Assembly (NCBI GenBank): GCA_003242355.1
Contig: QGUH01000345.1
Location: 1 to 5,270, forward strand
Direction of reading: 5' to 3'
DNA length: 5,270 nt
From: Pseudomonadota bacterium
Lineage (GTDB): Bacteria > Myxococcota_A > Polyangia > Polyangiales > Polyangiaceae
Numbering within the stretch: the stretch's first letter is position 1; each line of letters begins with the position of its first letter. Position numbers and translations under genes: made by a program. The notes below the pieces were generated by a model. The model worked only from the letters and a program-made list of their open reading frames with translations, was not told the origin of the DNA and did no database searches. Below, piece by piece: positions 1 through 5,270 of the stretch.

Positions 1-792
1 AATGGGGGAGTCGGAGGCGCGGTACGGGCGCGGTTTTTTCCCCGGGAGAGGGGGGGGCTGGGTCTGACGGACGCGGGCGCGCGTTTCCACGAGCACTGTC
101 TGAAGATCCTGGCGGCGGTGGCCGAGGCAGAGCAGGAGATGGACGAGCGGCGCGGCAAGCCGCGTGGTGTGTTGCGGATGACCGCGCCGGCCGCCTTCTC
201 CGAGCTGCACTTGATGGATCACCTGGCGCGCTTCGCGGAGCTCTATCCGGAGGTGAGCCTCGACGTGGACTACAGCGAGCGGTTCGTGGATTTGGTGCGC
301 GAGGGCTTCGACGTCGGGCTTCGGATCACCACGTCGCCGCCGCCCGGGTTGGTCGCGAAGAAGCTCGCCCCCTCGAGCATCGTGATCTGCGCGTCGCCGG
401 AATACCTGCGCCGGCGCGGCCGCCCGAAGCACCCCGACGATCTCGCGCGGCACGACTGCATCGGGTATGCGTACCAGGAAAACGGCAAGGTTTGGGATCT
501 CGGCGGCGGCGCCTCGCGCACGAGCGTGAAGATCGTGCCGAAGCACCGCACGAACGACAACCGTTTCCTGCGGCACCTCGCGCTCCGCGGTCACGGGCTC
601 GTGCAGCTCCCGAGTTATTTCGTCGCGGAGGATCTCGCGAAAGGCCGCCTCGTCACGGTGCTCGACCGCTTTCGCGACACCTCGCGATCGCTCTTCGTGG
701 TCTACCCAGAGCGCGCCGTCCGCACGCCGAAGGTCCGCGCCATGGTCGACCACCTGAGCCGTGCCTTCTCCGGTGAGCGGCGGTGGAGCTGA
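1..792 (+). CDS. LysR-family transcriptional regulator, 5' partial, probable frameshift near its start
   Basis: DNA-binding regulator with an effector-binding domain; the ligand and target genes are unknown. The end of the winged HTH region is visible as GLGLTDAGARFHEHC (58-102), followed by the linker helix. The effector domain starts at GVLRMTAPAAF (about 166) and runs on through YPEVSLDVDYSERFVDLV, CASPEYLRRRGRPKHPDDLA, HDCIGY and a late GLVQLPSYFVAEDL block. These blocks match the CrgA-like group of LysR substrate-binding domains. The main recognition helix, about 40-45 residues, lies outside the window. Frame 1 reads ARFFPRERGGLGLTD, which fits the usual RLFxRTTRxLGLTD, but before about base 28 the family-like text (EARYG) is in frame 2. 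One missing G near 26-28 would join them. This is either an edge sequencing error or a real frameshift. The GTG at 118 is open but lies inside the homologous region, so I do not take it as the start. The gene faces the - strand genes and shows no operon with them. Confidence 0.9.
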   Translation, partial: NGGVGGAVRARFFPRERGGLGLTDAGARFHEHCLKILAAVAEAEQEMDERRGKPRGVLRMTAPAAFSELHLMDHLARFAELYPEVSLDVDYSERFVDLVREGFDVGLRITTSPPPGLVAKKLAPSSIVICASPEYLRRRGRPKHPDDLARHDCIGYAYQENGKVWDLGGGASRTSVKIVPKHRTNDNRFLRHLALRGHGLVQLPSYFVAEDLAKGRLVTVLDRFRDTSRSLFVVYPERAVRTPKVRAMVDHLSRAFSGERRWS

Positions 793-955
793 TCGGGAGC
801 CCGAAGATGGGCGGGGTGAGCCAAACCTCGGTGGTGGAACCGAACCCAGGGAGGTGCGTGTTGGGTTTGGCCGCCTCGCAGCAGCCCGCGTGCGAAAGTG
901 CGGTCGCGCACCAGGTCCCCTGTCTCGGCTCTGCGCCCGTGAACCGGCGAACCCC

Positions 956-960
956 AAGGG
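956..960 (+). promoter_or_regulatory. Possible ribosome binding site for the small frame at 970
   Basis: AAGGG lies nine bases before a GTG at 970. It supports that start, but such motifs are frequent in G-rich DNA. Confidence 0.25.
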
Positions 961-969
961 CTTTGGGCC

Positions 970-1131
970 GTGTTGCTGGCCGTCCCCGTCGGCGTCATCG
1001 GCGCGACGGCGGGCGGATTCGTCGCGAGTGCCGCCTCCAAGCAGCCGGGGGCTGCGCGGTTCTCGGCGACCGCCGTCCCGCTCGGCGCCCTCTGGCTCAC
1101 GAGCGCGGCCCTGACCATCGACGCTTGGTAA
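970..1131 (+). CDS. Possible small hydrophobic (membrane) protein, or remnant of a larger gene
   Basis: I do not recognise this 53-residue product. It starts with GTG at 970 (TTG at 973 is an alternative) and ends at TAA 1129-1131. It contains two hydrophobic stretches, LLAVPVGVIGATAGGFVASA and FSATAVPLGALWLTSAAL, separated by a short charged turn (SKQPGAAR), so it could span a membrane as a hairpin. The argument for coding is composition: 49 of 53 codons end in G or C, while the first and second positions are more mixed, as in the neighbouring genes. Upstream, the same frame is closed by TGA at 940-942 and loses this bias. Downstream, the bias continues past the TAA for 16 more codons (TVAPPIVPAPVSAPFA) to TGA at 1180-1182. 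It may therefore be a real small gene, a decayed gene with an internal stop, or a gene damaged by a base error. It follows the LysR gene on the same strand after about 177 bases. Confidence 0.35.
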   Translation: MLLAVPVGVIGATAGGFVASAASKQPGAARFSATAVPLGALWLTSAALTIDAW

Positions 1132-1199
1132 ACCGTCGCGCCGCCGATCGTACCGGCGCCGGTGAGCGCGCCGTTCGCCTGACGACGTCGAAGGCCGGC

Positions 1200-1844
1200 T
1201 CAGTCCGAGAGGATCTCGCCGCCGAGGAGTGCCGTCACCCTGTTGGGGAGGGGCTCGCGTGGGCTCCACGTGACCACGCAGTTCCCGGACGTTGCGAACT
1301 CGTAGTCAATGACCGAACAGTCGAGCCCCGACGGCGCCCCCGTCGCAAGCACCGTGTCCGCGTCGTCCATCAGCTGCAACTCACCTTCTGCGCAGTCCGT
1401 GATGAAGAGACGATACCGCTCTCCCGCTGCTGCGCTGAACTCGACCCGCGAACCATCGAGGACGGGACGCATGCATCCTCCGAGCGGAAGCCCGGTCCCC
1501 CCAGGCCCAAGTGGATCGCAGCTGGGCACCAAGGCAACGAGCGCCTGATACGATTGGTCTTCCAGCACCCACTTCTCCGAACAGTCGAGACCCTTGTGCC
1601 AATTGAAGGTGCGGGATGCGTGATCGGCGTCGTAGACCTTGAGGGTGGCGTGCCAGCCATCGATGCCACACACGTCGCTGCCTTCGACCAGGCGTAGGCC
1701 CTCGAGCGCCGTCAGCAGAGCGCCTCGAGGCTCGGAAGACTTTTCCGTGGGAGCTCCGGTGCCGTCAACCTGCGCCTCGTCCAAGCGGCCGCACCCAGCC
1801 CCGACGAGCATGCCCATACCCACGACCAAAACAACCTTGCGCAT
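1200..1844 (-). CDS. Cysteine-rich exported lipoprotein of unknown function
   Basis: The 214-residue product has an export signal of lipoprotein type: MRKVVLVVGMGMLVGAGC, with two basic residues, a hydrophobic core and a lipidation cysteine at position 18. The -4 to -1 residues V-G-A-G fit the broad lipobox pattern, although G at -3 is less common. Residues 19-41 (GRLDEAQVDGTGAPTEKSSE) look like a flexible tether. The rest (about 42-214) is a compact domain with seven further cysteines at 59, 88, 109, 124, 151, 176 and 189, plus aromatic residues in GIDGWHATLKVYDAD, FNWHKGLDC and NCVVTWS. Up to three disulfides are possible, leaving one cysteine free. I recognise no family. The start at 1844 is chosen over an ATG eight codons upstream because AAGGAG sits eight bases before it and the basic residues then open the signal. 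It lies downstream of the large lipoprotein gene on the same strand, 324 bases away, so co-transcription is uncertain. It is likely in the outer membrane or periplasm. Confidence 0.82.
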   Translation of the reverse strand: MRKVVLVVGMGMLVGAGCGRLDEAQVDGTGAPTEKSSEPRGALLTALEGLRLVEGSDVCGIDGWHATLKVYDADHASRTFNWHKGLDCSEKWVLEDQSYQALVALVPSCDPLGPGGTGLPLGGCMRPVLDGSRVEFSAAAGERYRLFITDCAEGELQLMDDADTVLATGAPSGLDCSVIDYEFATSGNCVVTWSPREPLPNRVTALLGGEILSD

Positions 1845-1852
1845 AGCGCCCA

Positions 1853-1858
1853 CTCCTT
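1853..1858 (-). promoter_or_regulatory. Ribosome binding site deciding the start at 1844
   Basis: On the - strand AAGGAG stands eight bases before the ATG at 1844-1842. The upstream ATG at 1868 would place this motif inside the coding region and push the basic start of the signal peptide inward, so the 1844 start is preferred. Confidence 0.75.
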
Positions 1859-1939
1859 GTCCTGGCAACGGGCGTACCTGAAGACCGATCCGTGCGCCCC
1901 GAAGGAACAGCGGTGGGCATTACCTTGTTTCCATGGCCT

Positions 1940-1956
1940 TTGGCACAACTTGGCAC
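1940..1956. repeat. Direct repeat TTGGCAC-N3-TTGGCAC
   Basis: Two identical seven-base units start exactly 10 bases apart, so they would face the same side of the helix. They lie about 96-112 bases upstream of the small lipoprotein start, a position that fits an activator or operator site. No matching regulator can be named. Confidence 0.45.
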
Positions 1957-2042
1957 TTCCCCGGATCTCCAAATCATCTCCGTGTTGGCTCACTGCGGTC
2001 CTCCGCCCGCACGAGCCTCCGCGCCGGTCGGAGTTGGATGTT

Positions 2043-2088
2043 CCCTCAACGCCAGCCCTTCACGACATTCCTTACGAAGCGTTGAGGG
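2043..2088. repeat. Inverted repeat with perfect 10-base arms
   Basis: CCCTCAACGC (2043-2052) is perfectly complementary to GCGTTGAGGG (2079-2088) across a 26-base loop. It lies 81-126 bases beyond the stop of the large lipoprotein gene, so it may form a stem-loop at the 3' end of that transcript. No T-run follows on either strand, so a Rho-independent terminator is not supported. RNA stabilisation or a protein-binding dyad is equally possible. Confidence 0.55.
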
Positions 2089-2143
2089 CCGGTTCGGGTT
2101 GAATCCGTTCGCCCCAGTTTGGGGGCTCCCGCTTTGCCTGATT

Positions 2144-2157
2144 CGGCGGGCCCGCCG
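2144..2157. repeat. 14-base perfect palindrome after the large gene's stop
   Basis: CGGCGGGCCCGCCG begins about 11 bases after the stop codon of the large - strand gene. As RNA it could fold into a five-pair GC stem with a GGCC loop. Flanking TTCG and CGAA (2142-2145 and 2158-2161) could pair in an alternative form with a small bulge. No T-run follows on the - strand. It is a weak candidate for a transcript-end hairpin. Confidence 0.35.
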
Positions 2158-2168
2158 CGAAGGGTCGC

Positions 2169-5108
2169 TTACAGAAAGTCGCACCAGTCGCTCGGCGGTT
2201 CGCGGCCGAAGGAGTAGGGGCGGGCTTGCTTGATGAGGAGCTGCCGCGAGGGGCCGAGCAGCTTGAATTCGATATCCATCGCAAACCACGTGTTCTCACC
2301 CGCGGGGTCGAGCAGGGCGCGGTAGTGGTTGTGGATGGCGTACAAGCTGCACGAGATATCGGCGATTTCGGTCTCGGTGAGGACGGGCGCGCCGCCGGTC
2401 AGGCTGCTCCTGCTCTGGTAAACGAGGTCGCTCGGGCGGCCCGGAGCGTAGACGATTTGATCGCTCGTCACGCCGGGTGCGGGATTGGTGACGAGCGCTT
2501 CGCCGATTTGAGCGTTGATGTAGTACTTGTAGCCTTCGCTCGGGGCGAAGATGTTCCGGCTGATGGCGACGCCGTTGGCGCGCTCGGACGGGTAGGCGGG
2601 GTGCACGAGCACGGCCATGCCGAGCGCGGTTTGATCGATGTGGTAGTAGGCGCGTTCGTCGTAGGCGCGCAGGTTCCAGAGGCTCGCCCAGATTTTCCGA
2701 ATGGCGTCTTCGATGCCGTCGTCGAGCTCGTCGGGATCGACGCCGGTCGAGTCGTAGAGGCCCGCGCCGTTGAAACCGCCGAGGTCCTCGACGTTGCTGC
2801 TGCTTCGAAAGCGAACCCGAACGCCGGGAAAGCGATCCGCAATCGCCTGGGTTACCTCGGCGAGCAAATCGGGATCGACGGGATGGGTTTCGATGAGCTC
2901 CCGAATCTCCGCGAGCCCGGCGCCCCGCACGAGCGGGTCGGCTTCGAAGCTCGGGTCGGCACGGAGCGCCGCCAAACGCTCGGCCGCGCCGCTCGCCGCG
3001 AAGTGCTCGATCGAATGCACGACGGGCACGGCGAAGGCCGACGGCGGCACGGTGGCTCCCGTGCACAGCGGCACGCGGTAGAGCTCCGCGAACTGCGCGG
3101 CCTTGCCGCCGATGGACGGAATGTCGGCGACGGAGCGCTCGCTGAGCGGCTGCACGCCCCGCACGCTGGTGTCGAGCCGCGGAACGAGCGGCGGCCCCGA
3201 CGGCAGCCGGCTCTGCCAAAACTCGAGGGCCTCCTCCGGATCCGCTTCCGCGATGGTGAAGTCCGAGCCCGTCACTTCGAAGCGCACGAGCCTGTCGAAG
3301 TACGGAGCGAGGCGTTCGTCCTCCCGCGCGTCGGCCAGGGCGAGATTCGGTGTGCCGCGGCCGCGACTCAGGATGTTGACGTGCGAAAGCGGCGTTTGGA
3401 ACGCTTCGGTGACGAGGCCCGCAACGAGGGGAATGTCGTTCGGCACCCGGTCGGTCACGACGATGTCGCGCGGGCCGAGCGCGGTGCTCTCGAGCGCTTC
3501 CGCTGGCACGAAGCGCAGCGTGCCGTAGGCGACACCGGGCGTGAGGAGCTGAAAGGAAAGACCGCGGAACGGCGCGTCCGGGCTCACCATCGGCACCTGG
3601 CCGTCGATCGTCCGCGCGCGCTCGATCTGCTCCGGCTGCGGGCGAACGACCCACCGCTTCGGCTCCGGCACGTGCCGCATCACCGCGAAGAAGGCGTGCT
3701 TCATCTGCTCGCCGGAGATCACGTCGCCGGGCGTAAACTCGACGGTGTAGAGGTCCGCGCCCGCGTGGTGCACCAGCGTGCCCAGCAAATAGCGACGCCC
3801 TTCGACGCGGAAGTACTCGCGCTCGCTGAACTCCCACCACCCGACGTTGAACTCTTCACGCTGAACGGGCTCGCAGCGATCGAGATGCGGAAGCCCGTCG
3901 ATGCGCTCGCGGATGAACGTGTAATGAAGGTCCCAATCGGCCGCCTTCAGGAACGTGACGACGTCGCCGGAAGCCATGTCCAGGACGAACTTCACCGCCG
4001 TCATCCCGAGCATCGGATCGCCCTCGGCGAGCGCGGCCAGATCGCCCGGCGTGTGCAATCCGCGAACGTGATCACCGACCGCGCGGGCGGGCAGCGGCTC
4101 GCACGGGTCGTTCTCGGCGCCCGGGGTGCCGGTGACGCAATAGCGGAGCGTCCCGCCGCGATCCGGAACCCGAGCGAGCGCGGCGTTCTCCGGAAAGTGC
4201 GAGAAGTCCACGCGATCGACCACATCGCCCGTGCCCGCGTGGAACACGGTCGCGACGCCCTCGAAGTCGGGACCGGCCGCGATCGCGCCGACGTCGTCCT
4301 CCGAGAGCTCGAGCACCACGCGTTCTCCGGGCTCGAGCGCGGCGCCTTCGTCGGGCCACGCCACGACGACGCCGCTCTGCGCGTCGGGCCACGGGTGACC
4401 GAAGACGTGCGAGGCGAGGCGCACCACGTAGTCGTCGAGCGAAACCGCTTCCTCGCTGCCGTTCAAGATCTCGACGAACGCCGCCGGGCGGAGCGCGAGT
4501 TCCGTGATCACGAGCGGCGTCGGCGCCGCCGGCCACTGCTCGGGCCACGCGTACGGCGCGAACGAAACCTCCTCTCCGGTGGTCTCCACCACCGGCGGAC
4601 CGCACGCCACACCGTTGCTGCGCCCCGGAGTCGCCCAACCGCACACGGCAAATGCCCCCGTGCCATCCGGAAATCGACTGAACGCGTGGTGCTCCTCGAG
4701 CGCGGGCACCTCGACGCTGTCGACCGACGACCCGTCCGCGCGCTCGAGCGAAAGCCGCTCACCCTCGTTGTCTATCTTGAATGGCAGATGGAGCGGCCCC
4801 TGCTCCGGACTGTCGTCCGCCCACAAGAGCACGAACCCGCGCGCGGGGACCTCGATCGCGGGCAGCGCGTGGATTCCGGACGACTCCACGATCACGAAGT
4901 CGGCGAGCCCAATCGGCGCGTCCCCCGCGTTGAACAGCTCGATGTAGTCGTCCGCCTCCCCGTGCTCGTCGAGCCACACCCCCTCGTTGTCGGACACTAC
5001 CTCGTTGATCCGCAGCGCCGCCTCGGAAGCGGCCCCCGAAGGCGGCGCCGTCTCTCCCGAGCACGCGAGCGCCACGAGCCCGAGCAGCGCTCCAAACCGG
5101 CGGATCAT
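2169..5108 (-). CDS. Exported lipoprotein with two lamin-tail domains and a PEP/pyruvate-dikinase-like catalytic core
   Basis: This 979-residue protein opens with a lipoprotein signal (MIRRFGALLGLVALAC, lipid Cys16), so it should be anchored outside the cytoplasm. Two lamin-tail (LTD) beta-sandwich domains follow: about 31-165 (LRINEVVSDNEG, DDYIELFNAGDAPIGL, ATPGRSN) and about 197-332 (LVITELALRPAAFVEILN, GTPGAEND). Residues 345-545 look like a distinct conserved region with no named fold. A phosphohistidine swivelling domain follows (about 545-620; TPLSHVNILSRGRGTPNLAL, His576). Then comes a PPDK_N-type ATP-grasp domain (about 655-965): IGGKA (Lys669), FRSSSNVEDL (Arg768), DIEF (Glu947) and QARPY (Gln961). 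In this family ATP phosphorylates the histidine, which passes phosphate to an acceptor. There is no PEP-binding barrel, and His-before-ATP-grasp is the order of glucan, water dikinases. The acceptor is unknown. The start at 5108 is chosen for its signal peptide and the AGGGA seven bases upstream; the frame is open to 5267 but that extension is glycine-rich and not protein-like. Confidence 0.92.
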   Translation of the reverse strand: MIRRFGALLGLVALACSGETAPPSGAASEAALRINEVVSDNEGVWLDEHGEADDYIELFNAGDAPIGLADFVIVESSGIHALPAIEVPARGFVLLWADDSPEQGPLHLPFKIDNEGERLSLERADGSSVDSVEVPALEEHHAFSRFPDGTGAFAVCGWATPGRSNGVACGPPVVETTGEEVSFAPYAWPEQWPAAPTPLVITELALRPAAFVEILNGSEEAVSLDDYVVRLASHVFGHPWPDAQSGVVVAWPDEGAALEPGERVVLELSEDDVGAIAAGPDFEGVATVFHAGTGDVVDRVDFSHFPENAALARVPDRGGTLRYCVTGTPGAENDPCEPLPARAVGDHVRGLHTPGDLAALAEGDPMLGMTAVKFVLDMASGDVVTFLKAADWDLHYTFIRERIDGLPHLDRCEPVQREEFNVGWWEFSEREYFRVEGRRYLLGTLVHHAGADLYTVEFTPGDVISGEQMKHAFFAVMRHVPEPKRWVVRPQPEQIERARTIDGQVPMVSPDAPFRGLSFQLLTPGVAYGTLRFVPAEALESTALGPRDIVVTDRVPNDIPLVAGLVTEAFQTPLSHVNILSRGRGTPNLALADAREDERLAPYFDRLVRFEVTGSDFTIAEADPEEALEFWQSRLPSGPPLVPRLDTSVRGVQPLSERSVADIPSIGGKAAQFAELYRVPLCTGATVPPSAFAVPVVHSIEHFAASGAAERLAALRADPSFEADPLVRGAGLAEIRELIETHPVDPDLLAEVTQAIADRFPGVRVRFRSSSNVEDLGGFNGAGLYDSTGVDPDELDDGIEDAIRKIWASLWNLRAYDERAYYHIDQTALGMAVLVHPAYPSERANGVAISRNIFAPSEGYKYYINAQIGEALVTNPAPGVTSDQIVYAPGRPSDLVYQSRSSLTGGAPVLTETEIADISCSLYAIHNHYRALLDPAGENTWFAMDIEFKLLGPSRQLLIKQARPYSFGREPPSDWCDFL

Positions 5109-5270
5109 GGCTTCATCCCTGTGTACCAGAACCCACCCCCGAGCATGCACCGTGCCGCCCCCGGATCCCCCAAAAACACCGGCATTCGCGCCTCCCTGGG
5201 CCACCCCCGGGCAAACCCCCCACACCCCGCCCGCCCCCCGGAAACGTTCCACTAAAAACAATCTCACCCC
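5109..5270. other. Upstream region of the large gene, homopolymer-rich window edge
   Basis: Apart from the ribosome binding site I see no promoter. The outer 110 bases are dense in C runs of four to six on the + strand, broken by short A runs. This resembles the G-run-rich left edge of the window and may be low-quality assembly rather than real sequence, so promoter absence here means little. Confidence 0.4.
5116..5120 (-). promoter_or_regulatory. Ribosome binding site for the large lipoprotein gene
   Basis: On the - strand AGGGA lies seven bases before the ATG at 5108-5106. It supports starting the protein at the lipoprotein signal peptide rather than at the farther in-frame GTG at 5267. 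Confidence 0.6.

Larger units (their letters stand above)
793..1199. other. Spacer between LysR regulator and converging lipoprotein gene
   Basis: Apart from the short hydrophobic frame at 970-1131, I see no convincing gene here on either strand; the other open frames read as arginine- and proline-rich text typical of antisense or off-frame high-GC DNA. A perfect 12-base palindrome, ACCGGCGCCGGT, lies at 1152-1163 between the converging genes. It would leave only a four-pair stem with a GCGC loop and has no T-run on either side, so it is not a convincing intrinsic terminator. No promoter-like pair was found. Confidence 0.5.
1845..2168. other. 324-base intergenic region with repeats and dyads
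   Basis: This stretch between the two - strand lipoprotein genes holds no convincing gene; its open frames do not resemble proteins. Listed separately are a 10-base-period direct repeat (1940-1956), a perfect inverted repeat with 10-base arms (2043-2088) and a 14-base palindrome just after the large gene (2144-2157). Two weaker dyads also occur: CTCCG/CGGAG around a seven-base loop (2017-2033) and GCCCC/GGGGC around a six-base loop (2111-2126). No T-run follows any of these on the - strand. I found no clear sigma-70 promoter for the downstream lipoprotein gene, although the length of the gap suggests the gene may have its own. Confidence 0.55.

Noticed and set aside
847..860. A strong GGGAGG motif followed by GTG at 858
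   Set aside because: The frame that follows lacks third-position G/C bias and does not look like protein.
1152..1163. ACCGGCGCCGGT as a terminator between converging genes
   Set aside because: Only a four-pair stem can form as a hairpin and there is no T-run on either side.
783..1697. A 304-residue + strand open frame overlapping the spacer and the small lipoprotein gene
   Set aside because: Arginine-rich, without domain-like text, and antisense to a gene with a clear signal peptide and ribosome binding site.
1845..1868. An eight-codon upstream start for the small lipoprotein
   Set aside because: The AAGGAG site sits within this stretch, correctly spaced for the ATG at 1844.
1915..1950. 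Sigma-70 promoter on the - strand (TTGTGC, 18 bases, GGTAAT) for the small lipoprotein gene
   Set aside because: Only three and four of six consensus matches; too weak to list in high-GC DNA.
1941..1956. Sigma-54 promoter resembling TGGCAC-N-TTGC
   Set aside because: The GG and GC elements are nine rather than ten bases apart, and no + strand gene follows it.
2226..5255. A 1009-residue open frame on the + strand opposite the large lipoprotein gene
   Set aside because: It is a codon-bias shadow: the translation is dominated by R, A, V, E and H with no family-like motif, while the - strand frame shows a signal peptide, domains and catalytic motifs.
5109..5267. A 53-residue N-terminal extension of the large lipoprotein from a GTG at 5267
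   Set aside because: The added text is glycine-rich from homopolymer DNA, would bury the lipobox signal, and the ATG at 5108 has its own ribosome binding site.
1..5270. CRISPR arrays, tRNA or rRNA genes, insertion sequences, phage or defence genes
   Set aside because: None seen: no regularly spaced repeats, no tRNA-like cloverleaf sequence noticed, and no transposase, integrase or defence motif in any frame.

Overview
This 5.27-kb window looks like a complete short contig from a high-GC Gram-negative bacterium. A myxobacterium or relative (Myxococcota) is my best guess. The guess rests on strong G/C bias at third codon positions, two exported lipoproteins with many cysteines, and lamin-tail domains on a large surface or periplasmic lipoprotein. 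No ribosomal or other marker gene confirms it.

Layout: a LysR-family regulator enters from the left edge on the + strand without most of its DNA-binding domain and ends at 792. A roughly 400-base stretch follows. It holds one short hydrophobic reading frame with strong coding periodicity (970-1131), whose periodicity continues past its stop to a second stop at 1180-1182. The rest of the window is on the - strand and converges on the left part. Read in its own direction, first comes a 979-residue lipoprotein (5108 down to 2169), then a 324-base intergenic region with several dyads and a direct repeat, then a 214-residue cysteine-rich lipoprotein (1844 down to 1200).

The large lipoprotein is the centre of interest. 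After a lipobox it carries two lamin-tail domains, a conserved-looking middle region without a recognised fold, a phosphohistidine swivelling domain (His576) and a C-terminal PPDK-type ATP-grasp domain. The His domain precedes the ATP-grasp domain and there is no PEP-binding barrel. That order resembles alpha-glucan, water dikinases rather than PEP synthase. The expected catalytic residues are present, so the protein looks like an intact dikinase-type enzyme predicted to act outside the cytoplasm, where ATP supply is a puzzle. The small lipoprotein downstream may share its location, but no functional link can be shown.

Both ends of the window are unusually rich in G or C homopolymers and should be read with caution. 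The left end appears to contain a one-base frameshift in the regulator.
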